DNA from: Promineifilum sp.
GTDB taxonomy: Bacteria > Chloroflexota > Anaerolineae > Promineifilales > Promineifilaceae
Length of the DNA stretch: 45,472 nucleotides
NCBI GenBank assembly: GCA_019454405.1
Contig: JACFOH010000003.1
Span: 12,689 to 58,160 of the forward strand
Direction of reading: 5' to 3'
Shown: positions 36,920 to 45,472 of the stretch, piece after piece
Layout: each line of letters begins with the position of its first letter
Numbering within the stretch: the stretch's first letter is position 1
Notes under the pieces: generated by a model
The model's database searches: none
Seen by the model: only the letters and a program-made list of their open reading frames with translations
Told to the model about the DNA's origin: nothing
Translations under genes and position numbers: made by a program

Positions 36920-37554
36920 TTAGTGCGTTCCAGCCTTGACTCCATTGGGGTATCATAGCCGACGCTGCGTAGTAGCAGGGGAACCAACCCATTCATGATT
37001 CTCGCTGATTCAGGCTCACCTGTCGTGACCCATCGGATGACAAGACCATAGATCGCTCCCATCCAGGCGTGCGCCACAACCTCGGTGTCCGTTGCGGAGA
37101 TATCACCCACTTCGATGGCTTCATCCAGATAGGACTGGATGAGGCGGGCAAATCTGTCGTTGACCTCTGAGCGTTTGTTCTCGAATATGGTCCCCAGACC
37201 GACGGCTTGAATAAGCAGGATCTTGGCCGGGCGTCGATAGCGATCAAATGTCTCCAGGACAGTCTCCAGAGCTACTTGTACCCGATTCATACCTCCGGGC
37301 TGATCCTCTATGGCGTCTTGTACGCGCCGCTCTAGTAAGTCGGCAAATTGGTCGACCAGCGCCAAAAACAAGCGCTCCTTGTTGGCAAAATGAAAATAGA
37401 TCGCTCCCTTGGATGTATCTGATTCATCGACGATATCATCCAGTCGCGTGTCATGGTAGCCCTTTCGTGAAAAAGCCGAGAGGGCCGCATCGAGAATCCG
37501 TGCCTTTGTTGATTCGGGATCGCGAGCCGAAGTCGCCTTATCTTCATGACTCAT
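36916..37554 (-). CDS. TetR/AcrR-family regulator heading the men operon
   Basis: A 212-residue regulator. The N-terminal helix-turn-helix domain (about 15-65) reads TKARILDAALSAFSRKGYHDTRLDDIVDESDTSKGAIYFHFANKERLFLALVDQF; the rest is a helical ligand-binding domain of the type with a C-terminal TetR domain (IFENKRSEVNDRFARLIQSYLDEAIEVG). Its stop overlaps the menF start by four bases, so it is translated with the menaquinone genes and would control its own operon through the palindrome at 37651-37664. The effector is unknown; acyl-CoA or a naphthoate intermediate are only guesses. Confidence 0.9.
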   Translation of the reverse strand: MSHEDKATSARDPESTKARILDAALSAFSRKGYHDTRLDDIVDESDTSKGAIYFHFANKERLFLALVDQFADLLERRVQDAIEDQPGGMNRVQVALETVLETFDRYRRPAKILLIQAVGLGTIFENKRSEVNDRFARLIQSYLDEAIEVGDISATDTEVVAHAWMGAIYGLVIRWVTTGEPESARIMNGLVPLLLRSVGYDTPMESRLERTK

Positions 37555-37650
37555 AGTTGCTTTCTGATGACACCTTATCCAGCTTATTGATCCTTTCTCT
37601 TAATTTGAGCCCTGATCGTTTGTCTGATTAGATCGGTTCATTCATTCTAA

Positions 37651-37664
37651 ACTGACCGGTCAGT
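37651..37664. promoter_or_regulatory. TetR-type palindromic operator
   Basis: A perfect 14-bp palindrome, ACTGACCGGTCAGT, lies 97 bases upstream of the TetR gene, in the only gap before the operon. TGACCGGTCA-type palindromes are common TetR-family sites, so autoregulation of the TetR-men operon is inferred. No convincing -35/-10 pair with normal spacing could be placed around it. Confidence 0.65.
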
Positions 37665-37678
37665 CTATTAGCTTACAA

Positions 37679-37724
37679 CAAAAAAAGCCGCTCGTCGATC
37701 TTGGACTGCGACTACATAGCGGCT
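37679..37724 (-). terminator. Intrinsic terminator of the TPR-MDR-carboxyltransferase-hydrolase operon
   Basis: On the minus strand, AGCCGCT (37724-37718) and AGCGGCT (37692-37686) form a stem with an inner GTCG/CGAC extension, followed directly by seven T residues. It lies about 50 bases after the alpha/beta hydrolase stop and immediately before the TetR operator, so it separates the two minus-strand operons. Confidence 0.82.
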
Positions 37725-37772
37725 GCCTATCTTGCACAGGGTCTTCAGCGTTTCATCCAGTGGTTAACATAG

Positions 37773-38549
37773 TTAGTAGGGTTCGGCGTTCAGCAATTGG
37801 CGAATTCGATCGAGCAGGATTTCCGGCTGATCGTCCTGGATGGCATGGCCACAATGCGAGACGAATTCGTAGCGACAATTTGGAATCCGCTCTGCCAATC
37901 GCCGGAAATCTTCCGGGGTGTTACCTACTTCTCCGTCGCCATTTAATAGTATCACCGGGCACTCGATCTGGTCGGCTGTCGCCAGGGAGATATTGCCGCC
38001 CGCCGCGTGGATCGCCTGCGCGGCTGATACCCAGCCTTCGACCATCGACGCCAATTGCTCTTCACCGTGTCGCTCGATGATTCTTTGCCGCCACGCCTCC
38101 CGCTCTGGCCCCCAGTTTGAGATTGGTAGCCAGCCTTTGACCGCCCCCAGCTCTTCGTCCGAGATGACGCCACACACGCCCCAGGAGCAAACGCCTCGTA
38201 CCAGGTCAGGCCGCGCCGCTGCCAGTAGCAACGAAACCTCAGCGCCGTCGCTGAATCCCAACACTATCACAGGCCTACAGCCGATTTGATCCAGCAAGGT
38301 CGCCACGTCAGCGGCGTCACGTTGGTAAAAATCCGGCGGGAAATCCCGGTTCGGCGGCCGGCTGGCCCCGTAGCCTCTCAGGTCGGGCGCAATGATACGG
38401 TAATTGCCCTGGAACTCATCGATCAACAGTCCCATATCCGTTGTGGCGGTGCCTGTGAATCCGTGGATCAACAGGAGTACAGGCCCCTCACCTCCGTCCA
38501 GGTAGGATAGAGCGACACCATCTCCGATAGGTTGGGATTTCCGTTCCAT
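37773..38549 (-). CDS. Alpha/beta hydrolase
   Basis: A 258-residue alpha/beta-hydrolase. It opens GVALSYLDGGEGPVLLLIHGFTGTATTD; the nucleophile elbow is VLGFSDGAEVSLLLA (Ser in G-F-S-D-G), the acid is probably in ILLNGDGEVGNTPEDF and the base in VSHCGHAIQDDQPE. No signal peptide, so cytoplasmic. Substrate is not identifiable. It starts 15 bases after the carboxyltransferase stop and is last in that operon, so an acyl-CoA thioesterase or ester hydrolase role in the same pathway is possible but unproved. Confidence 0.85.
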   Translation of the reverse strand: MERKSQPIGDGVALSYLDGGEGPVLLLIHGFTGTATTDMGLLIDEFQGNYRIIAPDLRGYGASRPPNRDFPPDFYQRDAADVATLLDQIGCRPVIVLGFSDGAEVSLLLAAARPDLVRGVCSWGVCGVISDEELGAVKGWLPISNWGPEREAWRQRIIERHGEEQLASMVEGWVSAAQAIHAAGGNISLATADQIECPVILLNGDGEVGNTPEDFRRLAERIPNCRYEFVSHCGHAIQDDQPEILLDRIRQLLNAEPY

Positions 38550-38564
38550 CAGGGTACCCCTCGT

Positions 38565-40199
38565 TTACATGCGGAAGGTGCCATACCCGGCCGGCGGCAG
38601 GGGGGCATGGCCGGTCACGGCAAAAGCCAACCCTAGAGCGGTGCGTGTTTTCGCCGGATCCAGAATGCCGTCATCCCACAGGCGAGCTGTTGCGAAGTAG
38701 GGATCACTCTCGTGGCGGTACTGTTCCAGAATCGGCCGCTTGAAGTTGGCCTCGGCGATGATTCGTTCACTCTCGGTTGGATCATCCAGCTGGTGAAACA
38801 CCTGTTTCTTGCCAACCATCCAGAGTGTGTCGGCCGCTGAGTCCCCGCTCATCACGCTGATCCGGCTGTTAGGCCACGAGAACAGGAAGCGTGGATCATA
38901 AGCCCGGCCACTCATGCCGTAATTGCCCGCCCCATGGCTGACACCGTGGAGCAACGTGATACGAGGGACATTAACGTTGCTGACGGCCATAACCATCTTC
39001 GCCCCGTGTTTGGCGATACCCTCGTTCTCATACTGCTTGCCGACCATAAATCCGGCGATATTCTGCATGAAGAGCAACGGTGTGCCCCGCTGGCCGCAAA
39101 GCTGGATGAAGTGGGTCGCTTTCAGCGCCGATTCACTAAATAGCAGCCCGTTATTAGCTACGATTCCGACCGGTATGCCCATGATATGAGCGAAGCCACA
39201 CACGATTGTTGGCCCAAAACGTGCCTTAAACTCGCTCAATTGTGAACCATCGACCAGCCGGGCGATTACTTCGCGTACGTCGTATGTCTGGCGCGGATCG
39301 GCCGGGATGATGCCATATAGTTCGTCGGCCGGATATAGCGGCTCATCCGGTGCTTGGGTTGCCAGAGGAATGGTGTAAGGGTGCATCGCTTGCCCTGGTT
39401 GCAGATGGCTAACAATTTCGCGCACCTTGTCCAATGCCTCCGGCTCGCTCTCGGCCAGATGATCAGCCACGCCGCTGATCCGTGTGTGAACGTCGCCACC
39501 CCCCAATTCCTCGGCCGAGACCTCTTCTCCGGTAGCGGCCCGCACGAGGGGAGGGCCGGCCAGGAAAATCGTGCCGTTGCCCTTCACGATGACCGTTTCA
39601 TCGGCCATCGCCGGGATATAAGCCCCACCCGCCGTGCACGAGCCTAGTACCGCGGCGATCTGAGTGATGCCTTTGGCCGACATCCGGGCGATATTGTAGA
39701 AGATGCGGCCGAAATGCTCTCGATCGGGGAAAACATCCGCTTGCAAATGGAGAAATGCGCCTCCGGAATCAACAAGGTAGATGGTCGTCAGGTGATTTTC
39801 TTCAGCAATCGTCTGGGCACGTATATGTTTCTTGACTGTTTCCGGGAAATACGTACCGCCTTTGACCGTCGGATCGTTAGCGATGATCATGCAATCGACG
39901 CCGGAAATACGACCGATTCCTGTTACGATTCCTGCCCCCGGCGCTTCGCCCTCGTACATATCCCATGCCGCCAGAGAAGAGAGCTCCAGGAACGGGCTGT
40001 CCGGATCGAGGAGCGCCTCGATCCGCTCCCGTGCCAAAAGTTTGCCGCGCTGGCGTTGCAGGTCGACCACTCGTGCCGGTCGCTCGGTCGCGACTTGTCG
40101 CTGTCGTTCGGCCAATCGCTCGGCCAACGCCTTGTTTACTGCATAATTCTCTTTGTAATCCGCGCTATTGGGGTTTACCTGGCTGCCGAGTTCCGCCAT
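38565..40199 (-). CDS. Acyl-CoA carboxylase carboxyltransferase subunit (methylcrotonyl-CoA carboxylase beta-like)
   Basis: A 544-residue carboxyltransferase with two crotonase-like halves. It moves CO2 from carboxybiotin to an acyl-CoA. Features closest to the MCC beta type are [122 protein letters not shown] and [32 protein letters not shown]. Methylcrotonyl-CoA (leucine breakdown) is the likely substrate, but geranyl-CoA or another acyl-CoA cannot be excluded. No biotin carboxylase or biotin carrier is in the window. It lies 17 bases after the MDR gene. Confidence 0.9.
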   Translation of the reverse strand: MAELGSQVNPNSADYKENYAVNKALAERLAERQRQVATERPARVVDLQRQRGKLLARERIEALLDPDSPFLELSSLAAWDMYEGEAPGAGIVTGIGRISGVDCMIIANDPTVKGGTYFPETVKKHIRAQTIAEENHLTTIYLVDSGGAFLHLQADVFPDREHFGRIFYNIARMSAKGITQIAAVLGSCTAGGAYIPAMADETVIVKGNGTIFLAGPPLVRAATGEEVSAEELGGGDVHTRISGVADHLAESEPEALDKVREIVSHLQPGQAMHPYTIPLATQAPDEPLYPADELYGIIPADPRQTYDVREVIARLVDGSQLSEFKARFGPTIVCGFAHIMGIPVGIVANNGLLFSESALKATHFIQLCGQRGTPLLFMQNIAGFMVGKQYENEGIAKHGAKMVMAVSNVNVPRITLLHGVSHGAGNYGMSGRAYDPRFLFSWPNSRISVMSGDSAADTLWMVGKKQVFHQLDDPTESERIIAEANFKRPILEQYRHESDPYFATARLWDDGILDPAKTRTALGLAFAVTGHAPLPPAGYGTFRM

Positions 40200-40216
40200 G
40201 AAATTATCCTCTATCG

Positions 40217-41254
40217 TCAGCGCACGTTGATTACGAGCTTGCCGATCACGTCCCCGTCTTTTAGACGTTTTAGTGCGGTCAAGCTTTCTTCCATCGGATA
40301 AACAGTGTCAATGATGGGGCTTAGCTTCCCGGCGAAGACCAACCCCATCACCGTTTCGAAATCGGCGCTACTGCCCATCGTACTGCCGATGATGGTTAGG
40401 TGCTTGCCGAAGATCAGGCGATTGTCCAACTCAAAGCGTGGCCCGCTAGAGTTACCGACGGTCAGCAAGCGGCCGCCTCGGCGCAGAGCGCGTAACGAAT
40501 GGTTAAAAGTTGCCATGCCTACGTTATCGACTACGACGTCTACCCCGCGCCGTCCGGTCAGCTTGAACACCTCTCGGCTCCAGTCGACCTCGTGCCGGTT
40601 CAAGGTGATATCTGCACCCAGCTCAGCTGCCTTGGCCAGCTTTTCTGCTGATGAACCGACAACGAAGATGGGGCCTGCGCCAGCCAGCCGAGCGATCTGG
40701 ATCGAGGCCGTATTCACACCGCCGCCCGCCCCGACGATTAGCACCGATTCTCCCGCTCGTAGCTGCCCTCTGGTGATGAGCGAGTGCCAGGCCGTGACGT
40801 AGACCAGCGATGTGGCAGCGGCCATCTCGTAAGAAATATGTTCCGGCAAGACCAGCAGATTGCGCTCCGGCACAATCAGATATTCGGTCAGGAAGCCGTC
40901 GATATGTTCGCCGATGATGGCGAAATCGTCGCACATATTATCGAAGCCGCGCCTGGCGTTGAGATCGTTTGGATTGTTGCAGATCGTTGGGTTGACGGCG
41001 ACACGATCACCAACGCGGAAGCGACTGACGTTCTCGCCAATAGCGGCGACGATGCCTGATCCGTCACTGCCCATGATATGAGGCAGTTTAAGCTTTAGGC
41101 CTGGCCAGCCCTCCAGCATCCATAGATCGAGACGATTGAGCGCGGCCGCGTGTACAGCTAGCAGAACTTCTCCAGGGCCGGGCATTGGCTCCGGGAAATC
41201 CATTATTTTGACGTGTTCCAACCCGCCGTGTTGATCGAAGGCCAAAGCTTTCAT
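40217..41254 (-). CDS. MDR-family oxidoreductase (zinc-type alcohol dehydrogenase-like, zinc sites degenerate)
   Basis: A 345-residue medium-chain dehydrogenase/reductase. The N-terminal GroES-like domain has [46 protein letters not shown]; the Rossmann domain has [27 protein letters not shown] and [10 protein letters not shown]. The catalytic-zinc Cys is Asn (LNRLDLW), and the usual GHE motif is GSD. The structural-zinc lobe CxxCxxCx7C reads [17 protein letters not shown], so only two cysteines remain. It is therefore more likely a zinc-free NAD(P)H-dependent enone/quinone reductase than an alcohol dehydrogenase. Start lies one base after the TPR-gene stop. Confidence 0.87.
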   Translation of the reverse strand: MKALAFDQHGGLEHVKIMDFPEPMPGPGEVLLAVHAAALNRLDLWMLEGWPGLKLKLPHIMGSDGSGIVAAIGENVSRFRVGDRVAVNPTICNNPNDLNARRGFDNMCDDFAIIGEHIDGFLTEYLIVPERNLLVLPEHISYEMAAATSLVYVTAWHSLITRGQLRAGESVLIVGAGGGVNTASIQIARLAGAGPIFVVGSSAEKLAKAAELGADITLNRHEVDWSREVFKLTGRRGVDVVVDNVGMATFNHSLRALRRGGRLLTVGNSSGPRFELDNRLIFGKHLTIIGSTMGSSADFETVMGLVFAGKLSPIIDTVYPMEESLTALKRLKDGDVIGKLVINVR

Positions 41255-41255
41255 A

Positions 41256-41777
41256 TCAACCGTCCAGTGTTTCGTCTAGATTGTCTACGTAATAATCGAG
41301 AGCATCGGCATAGGACAGGATATCTTCATCTGCTGTCGTTTTCAGGAGAAGGGACAACAGGATGCTGACCGCCTGAGCAGCCTCGCCGTTACTATATTGA
41401 GCCAGGGCCAAAAAGACGCGCGTGCTGTTGCGTTCCGGGTATTCCTCAACCGCTTGTTCCAATATTGAGACGGCCTCTTCTGCATCGCCCAGAACCCGCA
41501 GCGAACTGCCGAGGCAGATGAGACATTCCTGCAGATCGTCGCCCTCAAGTCCGGCTGCGATGGCTTGCCGATAATAAGGGACGGCCATTTCCTCTTCACC
41601 CAATACGTCGTAAGAGCCGCCAACTTCAAAGAGGACGAGCGGATGATCGGGATACTTCTCCATGAGTTCCAGCAACAAGGCCTGAGACGCCTCGAGATCA
41701 TCGTTTCGCCGTAAGCTTCGCGCCTCTTCAATAATGGCCATAAGATCGGGTTTATTATCTGGTTGGTCATCTATCAT
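41256..41777 (-). CDS. Tetratricopeptide-repeat protein
   Basis: A 173-residue acidic protein made of about four TPR-like helical pairs: EEARSLRRNDDLEASQALLLELMEKYPDHPLVLFEVGGSYDVLGEEEMAVPYYRQAIAAGLEGDDLQECLICLGSSLRVLGDAEEAVSILEQAVEEYPE. Such repeats bind protein partners. Start 41777 (MIDDQPDNKPD) is chosen because upstream sequence in the open frame to 41981 is low in TPR character. First gene of the four-gene operon ending at 37773; function in that pathway unknown. Confidence 0.82.
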   Translation of the reverse strand: MIDDQPDNKPDLMAIIEEARSLRRNDDLEASQALLLELMEKYPDHPLVLFEVGGSYDVLGEEEMAVPYYRQAIAAGLEGDDLQECLICLGSSLRVLGDAEEAVSILEQAVEEYPERNSTRVFLALAQYSNGEAAQAVSILLSLLLKTTADEDILSYADALDYYVDNLDETLDG

Positions 41778-41949
41778 TGGATTTTCGTCCGTGGGTTTCC
41801 TAGTCGTTGATGCTCTGAATGATAGACTTCGTGCCTTGTTTGGGCAAGAGTTACTGTTTGTTTTGGATTCGATGGGTGGGTACACTCTGAACTGAAGATT
41901 TATAGAGATTGTGTTGGGGAGTGATTCCGGATAGCCCGGTGAGCGTTGG

Positions 41950-42501
41950 GTGAAGACTATCTGGCGCCCTGATTTTTGCACGATGAGGATTATAAAGGAA
42001 CCTGTTCCCGGTATATTGGTGGTTGATCAAGAGTTGGTCGCATTGCGATTGGATTCAACCGACCCCGTGCGCCTTGTATACCTCTCCTATGCCCTTGTGA
42101 CTCGGGGGCCAGAACACCAGATATTACCCTCTGTTTTATTAGATGATTGGGGAATGGAGATCGGCCGCCTGGATCTCTACCGCTGGATCGAGGAGAATGG
42201 CCAGATGTTCCCTCGCGCTGAAGTATTTGGCACCGATCCCTTCGGCGTCAAGACGCAATATTTCTTGCGTGACCTGGAATTATCGGCCAAATATCCACTG
42301 TATGCCTTTGCTGAGAGAAACGCAGCGTCGGCTTCGGCCGCCCGCGTCAATGTAATACTGATCCCTGACGATCTGACCGACGAACCCCAACGTATCACCC
42401 GTCCCTCTGATATTAAACCGCCTCTTCGAAAGGCAGATGTTGAATGGTGGCGGGTGGGTTTGCGGCAGGATACACTCGACTTCCTTCGCCCTTCCTCTTA
42501 A
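41950..42501 (+). CDS. Unrecognised hypothetical protein
   Basis: A protein of up to 183 residues; GTG 41950 is preceded by GGTGAG, while an ATG at 41983 (MRIIKEPVPG) gives 172 residues with no visible ribosome site. The composition is that of a real soluble protein, with alternating hydrophobic strands (ILVVDQELVALRLDSTDPVRLVYLSYALV, VNVILIPDD) and an acidic/aromatic middle (DDWGMEIGRLDLYRWIEENGQMFP). No signal peptide, membrane helix, cysteine pair or catalytic motif was recognised. It precedes the uridine-kinase-like gene on the same strand by 67 bases. Confidence 0.65.
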   Translation: MKTIWRPDFCTMRIIKEPVPGILVVDQELVALRLDSTDPVRLVYLSYALVTRGPEHQILPSVLLDDWGMEIGRLDLYRWIEENGQMFPRAEVFGTDPFGVKTQYFLRDLELSAKYPLYAFAERNAASASAARVNVILIPDDLTDEPQRITRPSDIKPPLRKADVEWWRVGLRQDTLDFLRPSS

Positions 42502-42568
42502 ATAGAGTATCGTTGTAGATAGAATCAATCATGTTCACAGGCTCCGTTCTTTTTCTCACCGCGTCGAT

Positions 42569-44311
42569 ATGATAGACAAACCAGTTGTATACCCGGCATC
42601 TATACGCTCCACCATCCAGGCCCGCTTCCCGAATGGTCAGGTTATTGAAGGCCTGCGAGGGACCGAGATCGAGCGCTTTGTCCTGGCGGCCGGCTTGCGC
42701 CAGGATAAACATATTGTGGCCGTACTGATGAACGGCCGGCTGCGTGAACTATCTTTCCCTCTACAAGAGGATGCCGATCTGGTGCCTGTCACCACCAGCG
42801 ACAACGATGGATCGCGCATTTATCGGCGCTCATTAAGCTTTCTAATGATTGCGGCTGCAGCTGAAGTCCTCCCGGGGCAGCTGATCACGATTCATCATTC
42901 GATGCCTTTTGGGGGCTACTATTGCGAGCGGAATGATGGCCAGCGTCTTACGGATGAAGAGCTTGTGGCTCTTAGACAGCGAATGCGTGAGTTGGTCGAA
43001 GCCGATCTGCCTATTGGCAATGTCCGCTTGCCGCTTGACGAGGCCCTCACGTTGTTTCGCGAGCAGGGTGATTTTGAGAAAGCCGATCTTTTTGCCTATC
43101 GACGCAAGGGATATCTGACCCTGTACGAACTTAATGGCGTTCGCGACTACTTCCACGGGTTCATGGTTCCCCGAACCTCTTATCTGAATTTATTTGACTT
43201 GTGTCATTATAACAGCGGTTTCATCCTCCATTTCCCTCGCCGCAGCTGGCCTAATGTCTTGCAGCCTTTTGAAGACGAACCACGCCTGGCCGAGATCTTC
43301 CAGACCTACAAGGATTGGTTGACCATTATGGGGGTTGAAAATGTGACCGCGCTCAATAAAGCGATTGCCAACGGTCGCACCCGCGAGGTCATTCTGGTGG
43401 CTGAGGCGCTCCACGAGCGCCAGCTTGCCAGCATCGCTCGTGAGATAGCCAACCGGCAGCCTGCGATCAAGCTTGTAGCCGTTTCCGGCCCTACATCGGC
43501 TGGCAAGACGACGTTTGCCAAACGGCTGGCCTTGCAGGTGATGGCTCAGGGAATTTATCCCGTTATCATTAGCCTGGATGATTATTTCGTCAACCGTGAG
43601 GACACGCCGCGCGATGAGCAGGGCAATTTCGACTTCGAGACTATCGAGGCGGTGGATATCGATCTCTTTCAGAGCGACATGCGTCGCCTCATGGCCGGAG
43701 ACGAAGTCGTCATGCCCAGCTTCAACTTCAAGACCGGCCGCCGCGAGGAAGGTGTCCCGCTCCGAATCGGTCAAGATCATATCATCCTGGTCGAAGGCAT
43801 CCATGGCCTCAATCCTCGCCTGACTGCCCAGTTGCCGCCGTCGTCTGTTTATCGCATATTCATTTCGGCCTTCACGCAACTGAACCTGGACAAGCATAAT
43901 CGCGTTCCCACGACTGATACGAGATTGCTTCGTCGCATCGTGCGCGACGCCTCCCATCGTGGCTATAGCGCGGCCCAGACGATCAGTCGCTGGGATAGCG
44001 TCCGTCGCGGTGAGAAGAATCATATTTTCCCGTTCCAGAATAGCGCCGACGTTTTCTTCAACTCGGCTCTTGTCTATGAGCTTTCTGCACTCAAGCTGCT
44101 GGCTGAACCGCTTCTGCTCCAGGTTGAGGCGGGCACGCCCGAACGACTGGAAGCCAACCGCCTAATGGCGTTCCTCCAATGGTTTGAGCCGTTGAAACAA
44201 GCGGACCTGTCGATCGTCGCCAATGATTCGATCCTCCGCGAGTTTATCGGCGAATCGGTGCTTGAAACATTTCACCCAAGCCACTGGTATGCAACCAGTC
44301 AGGGCCGATAA
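42569..44311 (+). CDS. TGS/ThrRS-like - uridine kinase fusion protein (nucleoside kinase)
   Basis: A 580-residue fusion. Residues about 10-75 form a TGS domain (IQARFPNGQVIEGLRGTEIERFVLAAGL, VLMNGRLRELSFPLQEDADLVPV); about 85-240 resemble the second additional domain of threonyl-tRNA synthetase (FLMIAAAAEVLPG, the HHSMPFGGYYCE region). Residues from about 300 are a phosphoribulokinase/uridine kinase P-loop domain: VAVSGPTSAGKTTFAKRLALQV (Walker A), SLDDYFVNREDTPRDEQGNFDFETIEAVD, ILVEGIHGLN, LLRRIVRDASHRGYSAAQTI. It probably phosphorylates a nucleoside; the TGS/SAD part may bind RNA or a nucleotide. Known fusion architecture in several phyla, but substrate is not predictable here. No ribosome site seen. 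Confidence 0.9.
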   Translation: MIDKPVVYPASIRSTIQARFPNGQVIEGLRGTEIERFVLAAGLRQDKHIVAVLMNGRLRELSFPLQEDADLVPVTTSDNDGSRIYRRSLSFLMIAAAAEVLPGQLITIHHSMPFGGYYCERNDGQRLTDEELVALRQRMRELVEADLPIGNVRLPLDEALTLFREQGDFEKADLFAYRRKGYLTLYELNGVRDYFHGFMVPRTSYLNLFDLCHYNSGFILHFPRRSWPNVLQPFEDEPRLAEIFQTYKDWLTIMGVENVTALNKAIANGRTREVILVAEALHERQLASIAREIANRQPAIKLVAVSGPTSAGKTTFAKRLALQVMAQGIYPVIISLDDYFVNREDTPRDEQGNFDFETIEAVDIDLFQSDMRRLMAGDEVVMPSFNFKTGRREEGVPLRIGQDHIILVEGIHGLNPRLTAQLPPSSVYRIFISAFTQLNLDKHNRVPTTDTRLLRRIVRDASHRGYSAAQTISRWDSVRRGEKNHIFPFQNSADVFFNSALVYELSALKLLAEPLLLQVEAGTPERLEANRLMAFLQWFEPLKQADLSIVANDSILREFIGESVLETFHPSHWYATSQGR

Positions 44312-44342
44312 CGTATACTCTCTTGAAGGAGTCATTATCGAT

Positions 44343-45472
44343 ATGCGGATAATTTTGTATTTAGGGAAAGGGGGAGTCGGCAAAACGACTGTTGCCGCTG
44401 CCACCGCACTCCGTAGCGCGCAATTAGGGTATAAGACGCTGGTTGCCAGCACCGACATCGCCCATAGCTTGGCGGATTCATTGGACGTGCCCTTGACGGC
44501 TATGCCTACTCAAGTAGCCGAAAATCTGTGGGCACAAGAGATCAGCGTCGTCGCCGATGTTCACAACTATTGGGGAACCATTCAATCTTTTGTATCTAAC
44601 ATGATCAGTGGCCCCGGCATATCCAATGTCGTAGCCGATGAACTCTCGGCGTTTCCCGGCATGGATGAGATCGTCAGCTTATTACATATTAATAAGCAGG
44701 CCAAAGAACGTGAATTTGAGCGGGTTATTATCGATGCCGCTCCTACGGGGGAGACGATCCGGTTGCTGACAATGCCTGATACCTTTCGCTGGTATGCCGG
44801 TCATCTCAACAAGCTGGAGTCGGCGATCCTCATGCGTGCTCTCAAGCCATTCGCGAGCAAACTTTTGCAGGGGCCTTCGGAAGTGATGGACGCCGTCAAT
44901 AAGCTCGACGCAGCCACGGCCGAATTGCGGACCACCCTTAGCGATCCCGAAATCAGCAGCTATCGAGTTGTCCTGCAACCGGAGAAAATGGTGATGCGCG
45001 AGGCCGAGCGGGCCGTTAGCTATTTGGGCCTGTTCAACTATCCTGTTGATAGCGTCATCATCAATCGTATCTTGCCTGAATCGGCCGAGGACAGCGAATT
45101 CTATCGTAGTCGCCGGGCTATCCAGGCCAAATATATCGAGATGATCGAGAATAATTTTCGGCCGCTACCGATCTGGTATGCCCCTTATTATTCTCATGAG
45201 GTTGTTGGTCTGGCCGCTCTTGAGCAGCTGGCTCTGGATTGTTTTGGTGAGACCGATCCCGCCGGTATCTTTTATCGGGGTATTGTCCAGGAAGTTGTCG
45301 ACGCCGGCGATGGCAGCTACATGTTGCGGTTGCCCATTCCCTTTATCAGTGCTGATGATGTGCGGTTGCGCAAGCGCGGCGATGAGTTGTTCATTACGAT
45401 TGGCAACTTCAAGCGCGAAATGATTCTGCCCGCTGTGTTGGCGAAGCGTCGGGCCGGTGGCGGTCGCCTGAA
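44343..45472 (+). CDS. ArsA/GET3-family ATPase with HSP20-like C-terminal domain (3' end outside window)
   Basis: The frame is open from ATG 44343 to the last base (376 codons), so it continues beyond the window. GAAGGAG is 11 bases upstream. The N-terminus has the deviant Walker A motif LGKGGVGKTTVAAATAL; further on are VIIDAAPTGETIRLL (switch/Walker B) and PESAEDSEFYRSRRAIQAKYIEMIE. The end of the visible part, YMLRLPIPFISADDVRLRKRGDELFITIGNFKREMILPAVL, looks like the HSP20-like domain attached to many bacterial ArsA homologues. No arsB/arsD/arsR gene is nearby, so arsenite export is not supported; a GET3-like targeting or chaperone role is an alternative. Confidence 0.92.
   Translation, partial: MRIILYLGKGGVGKTTVAAATALRSAQLGYKTLVASTDIAHSLADSLDVPLTAMPTQVAENLWAQEISVVADVHNYWGTIQSFVSNMISGPGISNVVADELSAFPGMDEIVSLLHINKQAKEREFERVIIDAAPTGETIRLLTMPDTFRWYAGHLNKLESAILMRALKPFASKLLQGPSEVMDAVNKLDAATAELRTTLSDPEISSYRVVLQPEKMVMREAERAVSYLGLFNYPVDSVIINRILPESAEDSEFYRSRRAIQAKYIEMIENNFRPLPIWYAPYYSHEVVGLAALEQLALDCFGETDPAGIFYRGIVQEVVDAGDGSYMLRLPIPFISADDVRLRKRGDELFITIGNFKREMILPAVLAKRRAGGGRL

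Noticed and set aside
43190..44023. A long minus-strand open frame (277 codons) opposite the uridine kinase gene
   Set aside because: It mirrors codon bias of the real kinase gene and lacks any family features.
44343..45472. Arsenite-efflux ATPase function
   Set aside because: ArsA fold is clear, but no ars genes are nearby and the visible C-terminal domain is HSP20-like, so export of arsenite is not claimed.

Overview
The window looks like a chromosomal segment of a facultatively anaerobic member of the Chloroflexota (Anaerolineae-like). This is an inference from gene content: a DevR/DevS-type two-component pair, many universal-stress (USP) and CBS proteins, a large one-chain pyruvate:ferredoxin oxidoreductase, a full-size PPDK, a menaquinone cluster and a moderately GC-rich base composition. 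No rRNA, tRNA, IS element, phage gene or CRISPR array was seen. Coding density is high and no gene-free stretch exceeds about 300 bases; the longest gaps (5012-5260, 13250-13510, 15655-15890, 18131-18341, 19730-19967) mostly hold regulatory-looking palindromes.

Region 1 (1-13.3 kb) is anaerobic C1/C3 metabolism. It starts with a truncated alanine dehydrogenase overlapping a 4-hydroxybutyrate/acetyl-CoA-transferase family gene. On the minus strand follow a formate dehydrogenase whose frame is interrupted by a UGA at the selenocysteine position, with a SECIS-like hairpin just after it, and an overlapping FocA formate channel. Next, also on the minus strand, come ppdK, nifJ (PFOR) and a dihydroorotate-dehydrogenase-like gene, separated by intercistronic hairpins. 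Together they interconvert alanine, PEP, pyruvate, acetyl-CoA, CO2 and formate.

Region 2 (13.5-23.4 kb) is a signalling and stress block. It holds a small zinc-ribbon protein, a NarL-family response regulator with a GAF histidine kinase, a receiver-like protein that has lost its phosphoacceptor, two divergent CBS/USP modules around a membrane-anchored DsbA-like protein, a Lon-like protease and another tandem USP. The make-up recalls the mycobacterial DosR hypoxia regulon (DosRS, USPs, CBS protein Hrp1, PPDK). ATGTCAC/GTGACAT-type half-sites recur in the control regions of fdhF, the receiver-like gene and the dsbA/CBS divergon, so regions 1 and 2 may form one oxygen/redox-controlled island.

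Region 3 (23.4-29.4 kb) is housekeeping: uvrC, a NUDIX hydrolase, a cation/proton antiporter split by a -1 frameshift, a PEBP-family protein and DAHP synthase.

Region 4 (29.4-37.7 kb) is menaquinone synthesis. menA is on the plus strand; a tightly coupled minus-strand operon runs TetR-menF-menD-menB-menE-menH behind a palindromic TetR-type operator. menC and the terminal methyltransferase are absent here.

Region 5 (37.7-45.5 kb) has a minus-strand operon (TPR protein, MDR oxidoreductase, acyl-CoA carboxylase carboxyltransferase, alpha/beta hydrolase) ending in a good intrinsic terminator. It is followed by plus-strand genes for an unrecognised protein, a TGS/ThrRS-like-uridine kinase fusion, and an ArsA-type ATPase cut by the window end.
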